From Heterodera schachtii (lineage: Eukaryota; Nematoda; Chromadorea; Rhabditida; Heteroderidae), in contig SIJG01000019.1 in assembly GCA_023374025.1 (NCBI GenBank), positions 1,401,083 through 1,465,082 of the forward strand: DNA of 64,000 nucleotides, written 5' to 3'. Positions 46,101 to 58,239 of the stretch are shown here, in pieces (the first letter of the stretch is position 1; each line of letters begins with the position of its first letter). Under the pieces are notes generated by a model, which searched no databases, was not told where the DNA came from, and was given only the letters and a program-made list of their open reading frames with translations. The translations under genes and the position numbers were made by a program.

Positions 46101-47080
46101 TATTTGACATAAATTGGAATATTTTAAAAATGCTAATGTAGTATTTTGATATTTATTTAATATTATTAAAATTTTAAATTTTCTTGAAAATTTTTTCTTC
46201 AAGTTTAAAGGGTGGCAGCATTTATGTTCTAAAAAAGATTTTTTTTAAAAAATATAGTTAATAAATTTATTTTTATCTTGAGATTCAAAAGTAGACACGA
46301 TAATAAATACTCATATTTTTTGACATTAATGTTAATTTTTTTCAATTGTTCAAAAATTTATAGTACTTTTCAATGGAGCATATATTATTTTATTAATTTT
46401 AAATGTTCATTTTATTTATTTTAGTAATATTATGCAAAAATTTTCTAAATATTTTAATAAGCTAAATTTTTTAATTCTTAAACAAGTAAAAATTATTGCT
46501 TTTTTTCTTTATTACTGATAATTAAAAGAATATAAAGCAATGAATTTGTTTGTTTATTTCGTTATTTAAATTAGGATTATTTATGGCCTAATTTGTTGGA
46601 AAAATGCTGTCTTTTTTGTGTTTGCAAACAAAAGTTGGAAAATTTATTTACATATTTCGTGGTTTTTTACATATATTACACAAGTACATATTTTTATACA
46701 TATTTTTGACTTTTTCGCATTTTTTTTACATATAATGTAATTCAAAAAAAAAATAATAATAAATTTAAAAAAAAATTAAGTTTAAAAAAACTATAAACTT
46801 CCGAAATAAATAACTTTTTATAAGTTATAAGAAAAAACAGTTTTGCAAAGAATAAAAATTTTAAATTGAAAGCATTTTTTGAAGTTTAAATATGTTCACG
46901 ATTATTTTAAAATGTTTTCAAAAATGAAATATATAATTCAGAATAAGTATTCAAAAGAACACAATAAATTGGTAGTTGTTGAAAGAATCAAAATTTTTGT
47001 TTTTTCTTTTTGTAATTATTAACAAGATAAAATTTAATTTTGTATTATTTTCACTTGAAATAAAATAAAAAATTTGAATT
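43187..47080. other. AT-rich block, T-biased on the + strand, no gene
   Basis: No credible gene. Motif-like sites on the + strand include ATTTTCATG at 44098-44106, CTATCTCAT near 44743 and CTATCTCTCATG near 45836. At 44296 GTTCTCGCATTATTTTTCGG resembles 50732 (GTTCTCGGGTG...TTTTTCGG). At 46640-46740 the word TACATAT recurs several times. Confidence 0.55.
44098..44106 (+). other. Oriented motif site (ATTTTCATG), + strand
   Basis: ATTTTCATG in a T-rich block, followed by ATAATACTTGTCCTCTTG, which is more complex than its surroundings. It is in the opposite orientation to the sites in the A-rich blocks. Confidence 0.3.
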
Positions 47081-47575
47081 TAAAAAAATTTTTTGAATTT
47101 TTTTGGATTTTTAAAAATTCGCGGATGGTCCCGATTCCCAGTCCCGGACGAAAATCGAAGTCCCTGTCCGGCTTCTCAGGTCCCGGCTTTTCTCAGTTTT
47201 TCGAATTAAATTCGATATTTCATTATATAAAAACAATTAACTGCAATATCACTTATAGCTCAATAATATTTAATATGAAAATGATTTTGTCAATAATTAC
47301 AGACTTACGGACTAAAAATCCGGAAAATCCGTACTCCGTAAAATTCCTTATTCAGCAAAAATAAGGACCCGTATACGGATACGGATTTTTTTTTCGCTAA
47401 AGATTGAAATACACAACTCGGAACAAATTGAATTTTAACCATTTCATGAATTTCATTGACAAATATTCATAAAAATATCTATAATTTTGAAAAATTTACA
47501 AATCGAAGTTCGTAAAAATTTAAGAATTTAAAACGAAAAATCCGTATACGGATCCGGTCCGTACCCGCTCTCTAA
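47081..47575. repeat. Repeat region with GTCCCG and CCGTATACGGAT words
   Basis: At 47125-47200 GGTCCCG/GTCCCGG words recur. At 47320-47390 and 47535-47575 the words ATCCGTA and TACGGAT form an inverted pair (ATACGGATACGGATTTTT against AAAAATCCGTATACGGATCC). CCGTAA words of the same type occur at 1500-1610. The + frame at 47074-47364 crosses these repeats and is not supported as a gene. Confidence 0.6.
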
Positions 47576-49199
47576 TTCATAATGCTTTTCTTAGTGTATT
47601 AAATTAATATTTTCATAATTACCGTAATCAATGAATTTTTTACAACATTTCAATCTATAATGGCTTAAAAATTATATGAAATAAAAATAATTAGAGATAA
47701 AAAATTAAAATTGTTTTATAAGTTGCATTTTAATTCGGTTGATCTCACATTATTGATGACAACAAATCATTGATTTTAATATTTTTCAATATAAAAAAAA
47801 TTAAATATTTTAAAAAATCATATTATAATTAATAAATTTGAAAAATTAGAAAATTATATAAAAGACGTCGATAAGAGAAGCATAAAAAATGTTTTAATGA
47901 AAATAATATTAAAATTTAGTTTTTTTTTTTTTTTGTAAAATTAAAATCTAATTAGTTCAAAGAAATATTATATGTTATATTTTAATAAAATTTAAAAGAA
48001 ATTTTTAATGATTAATAAAATGGACATTCGGGTATAATAAATATGTCTTACTCTAAATCAATAAAAAAGAGAAAAAATAAAATTTTATTATTTTTTTTTG
48101 TACATTAACAACTTATTTTTAATATTAATTATTTAAATATGTAATATTAATTTTGCCTATAGAAAGTCGATCTATTGTAAAGCAGGGCTGTCAATCGTCC
48201 ATGGATGCCAACACACTAATTATCATATTTCATTTTATAGTCCATTTATTATATATCAATCTTTAAAAAATCTACAAAAAATTTTATTAATAAATATTTT
48301 TTAATTGATAATTTTTAATCTAATAATTAAGAGCAAAAAATCTAATTAATACTTTAAATTAATTTTTTAGTGAAATAAACTTATTAATTTTATTGATAAA
48401 AAATAAATCAATGCCAATTTGATTAAATTTACATTGATTCACTCACAAAATAATTAATTATAAAAGTTCTTAACAATTATTTTACATATTAAAAAGATTA
48501 TAAAAAATAAACGAAATAATTTATAAATAAAGAAAATTAAAATAATACAAAACATTTAATTATTTATTTCAGTTCTAATAATTTCTAAATCAAATTAATT
48601 ACTCAAGAATGAAAATCTACAACTTTAAAATAAAAAAGAATTAAATTATTTTAGAATAAAAAAACATATTAATGGCTAATTTACAAAAAATAATTTAAGC
48701 AATATAGCTAAATTGAAAGATGTTAAAAAACCTCACTGAACAAATCGACATTTATAAGTTGGAGATTAAATAAACTAATTACAATGGAAAAAGAAAAAAT
48801 CAGATGAAAAATTGATATTTTATTTAATTTTAAATGTAAATTCTTAAACAAATAGAAAGCTTTAAACAAAGCGAATTTATTGATTTCATTTAATTATTAG
48901 GAATTACCGCGCTCCAACAGCAAGTACATGGACCATGAGAACATAACATGAAAATAGATTCAAATACAAACAAATTTAATTTATTACATAAATATTAATT
49001 AACAATTTAATGAAATTTAATTAATTTTTAAATTCAATTATATTATTAAAATATTTAATATATAATTGAAATGCTCGATAAAAATTAACTAAATCAATAA
49101 ATTCATTTTATTTAATGAAACACTAATAAGTAATGAACAAATAATTTAAAATAAAATAATTTCAATAATTAATTTTATAACAATTTTTACTTTGAATTA
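47576..49199. other. AT-rich block, A-biased on the + strand, no gene
   Basis: Non-coding. A complex island at 48905-48945 (ACCGCGCTCCAACAGC onward) is followed by an oriented motif site on the minus strand at 48947-48960. A GCAGGGCTGTCAATCG fragment at 48183 resembles the GGGCTGGGC words at 1605 and 51430. Confidence 0.55.
48947..48960 (-). other. Oriented motif site (AATCTATTTTCATG)
   Basis: The minus strand reads AATCTATTTTCATG and then runs into TTATGTTCTCATGGTCCATG and a GC-richer unique stretch ending near 48905. The same AATCTATTTTCAT word is at 50714-50726 and 44094-44106 on the + strand, in T-rich blocks. Confidence 0.4.
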
Positions 49200-49420
49200 G
49201 GGTTATACGGGACCGGGAAATTTTTGCCAAAACCGGGACCGGGACCTGCCGGGACCTAAGAAGCCGGGACCGGGACCGGGACCTCGGTTTTCGTCCGGGA
49301 CCGGGACCGTGACCAACCGGGAAATTTTCCAAAATCTTTTGGGGAAGAAGGGGTTCCGGCGGTGCCGATAGGCGCCGCCGGGGGAAATTTTGAAAATTTC
49401 AGTGTGATTTGTTAACGGAT
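49200..49420 (+). repeat. GGGACC minisatellite followed by GC-cored repeat, copy 7
   Basis: From 49210 to 49318 the hexamer GGGACC (with CGGGACCGGGACC words) recurs about ten times, separated by AAGAAGCC and TCGGTTTTCGTC. It is followed by TTTTGGGGAAG, the full GC-cored element GGCGGTGCCGATAGGCGCCG (49357-49376) and TTTGTTAACGGATTATC. Confidence 0.85.
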
Positions 49421-52247
49421 TATCAACAAAAAAGGCTGGTTTTTGGGAATACTTGGCTCAATTTGTAAATGAATTTCTTTAAAAAATGATAAAATATGTG
49501 TCAATTAAAAAAAATATGATGACCAATCATATTTTGTCGATAGGAAACCCATGAGTATACATAAAAAGATAATTCTTTTTAAAACAAACTACAAAATATT
49601 ACAATATGATGCAGAGAAAATATTACTTAAATAAAAATTAAAAGAAATGAATTAAAAATAAATTCAATGTATTTTTTTTATAAATATTCGAATAAAAATT
49701 TTTATACCGAATTTTTTTTACCAATTATATAGCATATAACATGGAGACCAAAAAATAACTATAGCTAAGAAAATGAAAAATATTTAAAGAATTACATTAG
49801 AGAGAATAAATGAAAATTGATAATTGAATATCTAAAACATATATATAATCAATTTTGGTTATAAATAAACGTAAAAAATATTCAGGTTAATAAAATATTT
49901 TTTTAATTGTTATTAGCTTTTAATACTTGAGAAAAATAAAACCTAAATAATTAATAAATATTATATTTATATTGCTAGGACATTCATTCCCTTAGTTTGA
50001 GAATACAATTAAAAATTTTATGTTTTAAATTGTGGATTAAATTAAATTTTATAAAGATTTAATGTAACTTTATTTTCGAAATGTTTTTATTTTATTTTTT
50101 AATTTTAAAAAAAATTTAATATAAGAATTTTTATTTAAATCTATGAGAAGTATTAATAATCTATTAATTCTGAAATTTTATTTATTTTTTCTCTTTTGTG
50201 TTCTAATTAGTTTTTAAATAAGGAAATCAATATGTAAATTTAATCCATTTTAAATTTTGTAAGTTGGTATTTTGAAATTATTAAAATGAACATTATATTA
50301 ATCACTTTTGGATTTAATATTTGATTTATTTTTATTTATTTATTTGCTGATAAGTTTTGCAAGATCCCAATTATGAAATAATTTATATGTTTTCTATGGA
50401 TTTATTGTTTAAATAAATTTTTAATAATATTAATAATAGTCAATTGGTTAAAATTATTATAATATTTCTATTTTTGTTCATCATTTGTTATATTTCTAAT
50501 CATTCTATTTTGTTTAATTTTAAATAAACAATATTAAATTATATACATATTTCAATAATATATTTAAAACAATTAAGTTTATTTTTGCGATCTAATATTT
50601 CTTTAATAAATAATATTTGATTGAAATTGTTGTATATTTTATTAATTAGCTCTGTTTTTTTTTTTTTTTATTAAACTGTTTCTTTTTCATTCTTTATAAA
50701 TATCGTCGTTGCTTAATCTATTTTCATTTCTTGTTCTCGGGTGTTGTTTTTCGGCATTAGTCGCCGGTTTCTATATTAATAAATGTATTTTTATTTCTTT
50801 ATCAAATTCCTAATAATTTATGGGAAATAAATAAATTTATTCTTGTTTAGTTGTTTCTTCCTATTTGAATTTTTATGTTTTGTAAGTATTTTCTTTTAGT
50901 TTGCCAAAAAAAAAATAAATTATAAATTCATTATTTCTATTCAATTTTTATACTTTTTAATTTTTGGTTTTTCAATATTCGTTTACAAATTTTCTTGTCA
51001 ACAAAGTGATTTTTTTAAATTTATTATTTTTCTTTTTTAATTTTGAAAATTCGAAAATTTTTAAATTTTATTAGTGGTTTAGCGGATTTAATAAATGAAA
51101 ATAAAGAAAATTAAATTTTTTTTTCTCAAAATACTCTCGATTTAATTGTTTATTCTCGTAATTATAGTATTTAATTAATTTATTTATATTGATTTTTCCC
51201 TCCAATATAAACTTAATAATATATAAAATTATTTATTAGTTTTTATTGAAATATTTTAAAATTTTTATTGTAAGGTTATGTATTATATTCGAAATTATAA
51301 TATAATTTTTCTTTTCAATGCTTATAAAAGGTGATTATATAAAGTGTAAACTTTGCTTTAATCATTACGAATAATTTAACTAAATATTTGACTCCGTTGA
51401 CGAGCAAAAAAAAAAAAAGATCACCCGCGGGCTGGGCGAATGTCGATTTGGAATAATGAATTTAAGTGTTAAAATTGTGCCGGGCTGAGCCCACAAAATT
51501 CGGTTTTAATTATTCTATTTGAAAGTTCGACGTATATTTTGGAAGAATGTATAAATTTTAAATGTTTTATTTTAAAAAGATATTTAGGATGCAAAAAGTT
51601 TCTTTATTTTCGGATCGCAAATTTAAAACTAATTTTATAATTCTTTTTGAATTCATTGAAATTTAATTTTTAAAATATAAGTATTTTTCTTAAATCCAAT
51701 AATTAGAATTCTTTGTTACATTATTTTTTTTTATAAAATTAAGAAACGGTTTTTTATGGGTAATTATTTAAATATAATTAAGTAATATTTTGAGAATATT
51801 TAAATAAATAATATTTCGATGTTATTAATGTTTGAATTTTAAGATTTAATTATTTTTGCTTTGATTTTTCAAAATCATTTTATAAAATTCCTATGCCTAG
51901 ATAACAACTGGTTTCACTTCATATAATTTTATGATTTTACTTATTATGTGCATTTATTTTTGCATTTTTTATACGCAGGGAAACATTTGACCTACAGCCG
52001 ATATTTTATCAACTATTACACCAATGAAGACATATATTGTTTATTTTCTACAATTTATTTATATTTCAAATATACAAATAATATTCACTTTAATTATAAA
52101 ATTAAAGAAAAGACCTTCAAACTAATTTTTTATTATTTTAATTTAATAAAAGTTAGTTTTAATATTTTGTTTCATAAAACTTTTATTTTTTAATTTAATA
52201 ATTCTAAAATTTATTATTTTCTTCATGAAAATTTATGAGATTTAAAA

Positions 52248-52259
52248 TTTTATCTCATG
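52248..52259 (+). other. Oriented motif site (TTTTATCTCATG), + strand
   Basis: TTTTATCTCATG in a T-rich block followed by TCTATCAAGGTTCAGCTGAA, a unique non-AT stretch. It is the mirror-oriented equivalent of the sites at 19891, 25863, 27242 and 58020. Confidence 0.4.
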
Positions 52260-53413
52260 TCTATCAAGGTTCAGCTGAAACAACATGAAGCGTGTTTTGT
52301 ATTTTTCATTTAAATATTTTTGTGAAAATATTTTTAAATATAAATTAATTATCTTCATTCTTACTGCTTTGGTTTAAAATGTTTGTCTTTTTATTGTAAA
52401 AAAAATTGATTTTATTCAATTGAATTGTGAAATTTGATTTTAAAATGCTTTATTAATTTTTGAGATTTGTCTTAAATATTCATAAATAGTTTTTACCATG
52501 GCGAATAAAACTTCCTCTAATGCCTTTCCAGCAGTGTATTGTTGAATTCAAGATGTCATTGAAATGAGCATTGAAAGATATAATTTAAAAATTTTCATTT
52601 TGCTTTTTATGTATTTTTATCAAAATTTTTTATTAATTAGTTTCGTTTTTTGTTTCATTTCATTTATTTTTTAGCGAAAGTAAATATAATTGTTTATGAT
52701 TTTATTACAATAAATTTGCCAATTCTTTAACAAATATATGTTTTAATTTATTTTAAAATTACCTTCGAATTTTTTTTATTTATTTCGTATGATTTATTAA
52801 AAAGCCATTGATAACAATATTATTTATATTATTTGTGAAGGTTTTTAAAAATTTTAAGAATTATGAACTCAAGCGATACCGTTTTACATTGCTTCTTCAG
52901 GATTTTTTGGTAATTAATTTTTTCTTGAAATAATTTAATTTAATATTAGGATTACCATAATAATTCAAAACCACAAATTTTATTTTCCTGACTATAACAG
53001 TATTATTTTGCACGTTCAGATGATGAGAATAGCGTTATTCAAATTATTTGAACCATTAGAGACTTTTTCTCAGTATTTTTATTCCATTGTATCATTTACA
53101 CATAGTTTAATTTCATAAATAAGCGATTAATATTCTAAAAAATATAAAAAAGCGAATATTATTTTTCTTTTGGATACGTTATGTTTATATAAAATTTATT
53201 ATTATAAATGAATTTTATATTCAAGTCACCTAAAGATTTTATCGTTTTTTCTTTTTTGAAGTTCTAAGTTTCTTTTTTAGTGCAAGTCAATTGAATTCTT
53301 TTTTCCATTTTCAGTCATTGCACATCCAATTTATTTTTATTATAATAATTTATCAAAAATTTTTTTTACTTATTTGTTAGGATATTTCTTCCAATTAAAC
53401 ACAAAGTAACCGA

Positions 53414-53425
53414 ATTTTCATGTCC
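53414..53425 (+). other. Oriented motif site (ATTTTCATGTCC), + strand
   Basis: ATTTTCATGTCC in a T-rich block, followed by CAGTGAATTAGTGCTGTTCA. The minus-strand site at 62334 has the same ATTTTCATGTC core in an A-rich block. Confidence 0.4.
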
Positions 53426-53700
53426 CAGTGAATTAGTGCTGTTCAATTCATGCTCAAAATCAAAGATCTTTTCTTTAAAATTTATAAAAATTATTTTTTA
53501 AATTTATTATATTTGAAAATGAATTAAAAAAATAATTACATTTTATAATGTTTTTTTTATTGTATGTTTAATCTAATAATAATTTTTCTTCTTTTTAAAA
53601 TAAATTGCTTTAAAAATATGCAACCAATTAATATAGTTTTTTTTCAGATTCCCTCGTGGTCGCAAGAAAAAGAATTAAAAATAAATTGGCTGTAAATGAA

Positions 53701-55279
53701 ATAGATATTTTATTATTTAATCGAAGTAATGAATTTACGCCGTTTTATACGGCATTTCCCGCAATTCTAGTTTAAAAGGATTCATAAAAAAAATTATTAA
53801 AATGAATCAATCTTTATGCTTATTAATAAAGATGCAAATAAAAAATAGAAAAAAAAACAAATATTACCTATTACAACTTTATGTGCGAATGTGATTTTAA
53901 TTAATGGTTAACTAAAGGGATGAAAAGGAAGGTGGGACAGTAATTAATAATCGGAGTGCCAATCTTTGTATAACATATTTCGTTGTATTTTGAAAATAAA
54001 TAAATGTTAAAGAAATAAGAACTCCTTTGAATAAATCGATTTCCTCGCGATTATCTAACATATGAAGTGAATATAAAAAAGCATATTTCTATAATTAACA
54101 AATAACCTAATGCAAATATTTTTAATAATTAATTAAATAATAGAATGGTTAAAAAAATTATCATTTGTTTCTTTTAAGAATCAATGAGAATAGCAGTTGT
54201 GAAAAGACAAATAACCGTAGCATCGAGATGCGTTTTAAAGCATATTTTATAAAATTTACATTCCAATACGAAAAGAATTTATTCACCAAAACAAAACGAA
54301 TTTTTATTGGAGCCAAAAAACAAATTGTATTATTGCAAATATATTTAAATAAAAAATCTAAATTGAAAAAAAATTTAAAAAATATTACTTACAAACCATA
54401 GAAAAGCTTTAAATAAAAAAAGATTCAATATATCAGAGGCAACTTATGAACGAATGCTCGCTCTCTTCTACTCGAACTAAACCTAATTTATCAACCTATT
54501 GTTAAAATAGATATGCTTTTAATTATTATATATTTGGCAATTTTATCTATTTCATAATTTTTATCCATATTTCTCCCATTAAAAAAAAGTTTGAAAATAA
54601 TAACAACAATTTTATTATTATTATAATTGACTAAAAATAATTAAAACACGTTAAAAATTATAATGTAAAAAATAAACCTAAAAAATGGACAAACATAACT
54701 ATAACTAATAAAGAAATACAAAATGGTTAAATTAATTTATGTTTTAAATTGATTTCTAATCAGAACGCAAAACCAAGTGATTTATAATTTGAAAAAAATA
54801 TTGAAACAAATTAATAAAATTGTTTATTATATTAATTTTAAACAAAAAACTTTTAGTTCATATAAAGACATTAATGGACATAACACGGAAGAATATTTGG
54901 ATGACAAGATTAATTTAAATGATAATGTTCTAATGTAAAATAATAAATTATAAGTCATAAAAATATTTCTAGGCTTAATAAAATAATACTTAAAATTAAT
55001 TATGGATTATTTAAATAATAAAAAGCAACAAAAATAGTGAAAATCTATTCTATTCCATTGATTAAAAAATATATAATAAAAACAATTTAAAATATTTATT
55101 TAAGATTAAAGGAAAAAGTACGAAGTAATTGGAAAAACTAAATAATTGCAACAACATTAAAATTTTAATTAAAATACATAAACCGTAAATCCGCTATTTG
55201 CAGGCCTAGGCCTTGTTTTTTTATTTATAAATAAATTTTCAAAAAAGGGCTTTTATTTAGAGGGGGGGGGGGGGCTTGC
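53701..55279. other. AT-rich block, A-biased on the + strand, no gene
   Basis: Non-coding. The frame at 54165-54401 is Lys/Asn/Phe-rich and has no support. A G-run of about 14 at 55262-55275 follows a GGCCTAGGCC palindrome at 55205. Confidence 0.5.
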
Positions 55280-55329
55280 ATGATCAATCACGAACATAAA
55301 TTTCATTTTAGGCAATATTTGTTTACAAT

Positions 55330-55790
55330 CTCTTACATTCATCCGCTTTCAATCTTCCGATATTTTTTTCCAAATTCTTTCTTCCGTCTTAAAATGCTCG
55401 TTTGATGAACTTAAATATTTGACAAATTTCCTTGTCACTCAATTCCGGGTTTTTTCTTTTTTTATTGCCAATATATTTTCATTTCCTCCCTTTGTTCTTT
55501 CTTTAGTATTATTTTTCGGCATTGATTTTTCCATTTTTTAATTCTTCTATGGCTACTCCGACTTCCTTACAAAATTTTGGCATAATTTTTGTTCCATTCT
55601 TTTCCTGAATATTTTCTTCCTTTTTCTTTTAAGTTTTTTGAAGTGGATTCAAACCTCTCAACTTAATTTTCAATTGCATTTCTTACAAAACCCATTGAAG
55701 TCACACTTGCAAATTCTTTCAGCCCACTTGCCGGGAGCCAAATGGAATATCTTTTAATTGGCGGTTCTATGGTTGACACAAATTAAAATT
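55330..55790 (-). pseudogene. Decayed coding fragment, minus strand
   Basis: The composition changes to a more balanced one. On the minus strand 55747-55670 encodes FHLAPGKWAERICKCDFNG then FCKKC before a stop, and 55583-55509 encodes MPKFCKEVGVAIEELKNGK then a stop. A further short stretch near 55440-55410 reads SDKEICQIFKF. The blocks are in different frames, separated by stops and frameshifts, with no good splice sites between them. I do not recognise the family. The Cys-x-Cys...Cys-x-x-Cys spacing suggests a disulfide or metal site, but that is a guess. Confidence 0.35.
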
Positions 55791-56218
55791 AACAATTAAA
55801 AGAAACTTTTTTTTAATAACTACACATTAATTTAATTTCTTTAATTATTAATTTATTATTCATAAAAAATAGTAATTATAGAAACAAAATGGTAAATAAT
55901 TCAATTTCAAATTCTTTTGAATAATATTAATTAAATAAAATTATATTAAGCTATCAACAAAAGAAAACACGAAAAAAACAAAAGGCTCTTGCACACGCGG
56001 ACATAAAAGATGTGACTACGGAACATGAAAATAGAATAAATAATACTTGATATTGCATTTTAACAATTAACACTAATTTACATAAATTTAAAAAGAGAGG
56101 AAATGAATATAGAATTATAAAAAACAAATACAAGAAAGCAATTACTCTAAAAAATATAAAATGTCCCAAGTTCGATTGCACGAAACAAGACTTATCTCTA
56201 ACCGTGGTGCGACCTTTA
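55791..56218. other. AT-rich DNA with an oriented motif site
   Basis: A-biased on the + strand, no gene. At 56024-56037 the minus strand reads ATTCTATTTTCATG and runs into TTCCGTAGTCACATC and a GC-richer stretch (55985-56020). Confidence 0.45.
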
Positions 56219-57041
56219 GGGATTTGCAACTTGGGGACCCGACATTTGGGGACCCGACTTCTGAGGATCCCGACATTTTGGGACCCGACTTTTGGGGATC
56301 CGACACAGTGAACCCGACATTTGGGGACCCGACTTTTGGGGACCGAAGGACATTTGGGGAGTCACTTAGGGAACCGACATTTGTTAACTCTGTTTCTGGA
56401 CTCACCGCGAGGAGGTAGCAGAATTTTGAGCCCATACTAACTACTAACAATAGACAAATACAATATATTTTAGTATATACAGTACACCTTTTTCTCATTT
56501 TATTTAAACGCCTTTCTCAAAAGCCAACAGGAATAGAAATTCGTCAAGGACATTCAAAAAGTTCCAGATGACTTTGCTGTCTAATTGCGTACAGCAACAA
56601 AATGCCGAGGTCATCTTTTCTGTTTCTTATGCGCAATGATTTTGAGAATTGGGACGACCCAAATGGTGATTAAATCTGTTTTCACATACCGTTTGCCCAT
56701 GGGAAAGGCGTTTTAAATAAAAATTGGAAAGAGCTCAGTCAGGAACAGAGTTTATTTTAAAAATAATTTTGTCTTTTATTGCAATTGATTTAACTCTGGC
56801 TAAAGCAGACGTAAATTTTCTAATTTTGGGTGAATTTTTAAATTTTTTTGTTTTTTTAAAATCCCCAAATGTTGGGTTCCCTAAGTGTCGGATCCCCAAA
56901 TGTCGTTCGGTCCCCAAAAGTCGGGTTCCCAAAAATCGGGTTCCCAAATGTCGGGTTCCCTAAGTGTCGGGTCCCCAAAAGTCGGGTCCTCAAATGCCGG
57001 GATCCCCAAGTTGAAAATCCCCAAAAGTCGGGTAGCCGACC
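56219..57041. mobile_element. Foldback element with arms of GGGGACCCGACATTT repeats
   Basis: The left arm (56219-56400) is a run of about ten imperfect copies of a 15-18-bp word around GGGGACCCGACATTTG or GGGGACCCGACTTTTG. The right arm (56862-57041) is the inverse, CCCCAAATGTCGGGT and CCCCAAAAGTCGGGT, about eleven copies. The spacer (56401-56861) is non-coding and contains its own inverted pair (AAACGCCTTTC at 56507, GAAAGGCGTTT at 56703). The arms give open frames in several phases (Gly-Asp-Pro-Thr-Phe strings) that are artefacts. The layout matches foldback-type elements. Confidence 0.85.
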
Positions 57042-57233
57042 GGGACACCCCAAAATACACTGAAAATCGATTTTTATTGGGTTGGGAAATTTTCTAGAGA
57101 AAATGGGCTAGCCCAGTGGAAAAAACACAAAATTGCTACTGATTGCTTTTGGAATGGTGGGTCTACGATTTGTATATAGAAGGTTATAGTTGGTTGGATT
57201 TTTGATCACCATAAAAATAATCATTTTTTGATA

Positions 57234-57519
57234 AGCACCATAACTTTTTCAAACATCCAAATTAAGCATTTCATGATATCACTGATAGCAGCCCTAAGTG
57301 TCCAATATTTGCCTGTAAAATTTCAAAAAATTTCGTTGGTTTTAAAAAAAGTTGTGGCTTGTAAATTTCATAAATTGATTTGGTAGCCTTTTGACCACAG
57401 CTTCTTTGAAACTCAACGAAATTTTTTGAAATTTTACAAAAAAATAGAGGACACTATAGGCTATCAAGTACCAAGAATGTTTAATTTGGTTTGCTTCTAG
57501 AAAAAGTTGTGGTGCATGA
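57234..57519. mobile_element. Foldback element, family with TATCA...AGTGTCC, copy 2
   Basis: The left arm contains TTTCATGATATCACTGATAG, CCCTAAGTGTCCAATATTTG, CCTGTAAAATTTCAAAAAAT and TTTCGTTGG. The right arm holds the inverse (CAACGAAATTTTTTGAAATT, AGAGGACACTA, ACCAAGAATG). The words and order match the element at 32356-32650. Confidence 0.75.
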
Positions 57520-57544
57520 AATTTATCAAAATATTACATCGTCG

Positions 57545-58239
57545 TGTCTTTTTTGTGGCCGTGTAAACTGAAATAAAGCCAATTTGTTTATTATATTTAA
57601 TTAATCATTAGAATAACTCTTCCATACTGATTAAAAATAAAATAACACCATCACTCGTATTAGTTCGTTAACTATACAAATATTAGATACATATAATCAT
57701 TATTATTTTACAAATTAAGGTAAAATTAAATTTATATATTTTTTTGAATAAAATACATTTAATATATAAACAAATTTATTACTCATATAAATGTATTTTA
57801 TGGCCAAATATTCGATTTTCATAACATATACGTAGCATCTAAGTTTAAAAACTAAGAAATTTAAAACTTATGAATTTTCAATGCCTTAGGGATTAGGTAT
57901 CAAAACCTTTAAATAAAGATAAAACAAAATCAATTATACATAAAATAACATAGATTGTCTACAAAAATAAAGCATTAATTTAAAACCAAAGCAAAGGAGC
58001 ACGAAAAAACTTTAGAGGACATGAGATAAAAAAGTAAAAGCAAAAAACAAAAAAAAAACAAATGTTTTAAGATAAATAATGAAAAAATAAATAACATTTT
58101 AAAGAAAATATAAAAACACATATGATCATCAACAAAAAAATAATATAATTATATTTAAAAATGCATGAATTAAATAAAAATTAAATTTGTTTAAATTTAA
58201 TGCTAAATTCTGAATTATTGTAAACACATTGATTTAAAA
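57545..58239. other. AT-rich block, A-biased, with an oriented motif site
   Basis: No gene. At 58020-58031 the minus strand reads TTTTATCTCATG followed by TCCTCTAAAGTTTTTTCGTG. Confidence 0.5.

Larger units (their letters stand above)
49421..53700. other. AT-rich DNA; A-biased to about 50 kb, then T-biased, no gene
   Basis: No credible coding sequence. Motif-type sites are all on the + strand in the T-biased part (50714, 52248, 53414). A GC-richer island at 51420-51505 contains CACCCGCGGGCTGGGCGAA and GGGCTGAGCCCA; GGGCTGGGC words are also at 1605. The frame at 51948-52193 is a low-complexity Tyr/Phe/Asn string. Confidence 0.55.

Noticed and set aside
56142..57097. Several frames with Gly-Asp-Pro-Thr-Phe or Val-Gly-Ser-Pro repeats
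   Set aside because: They are translations of the 17-bp repeat arms of the foldback element and are open on both strands.
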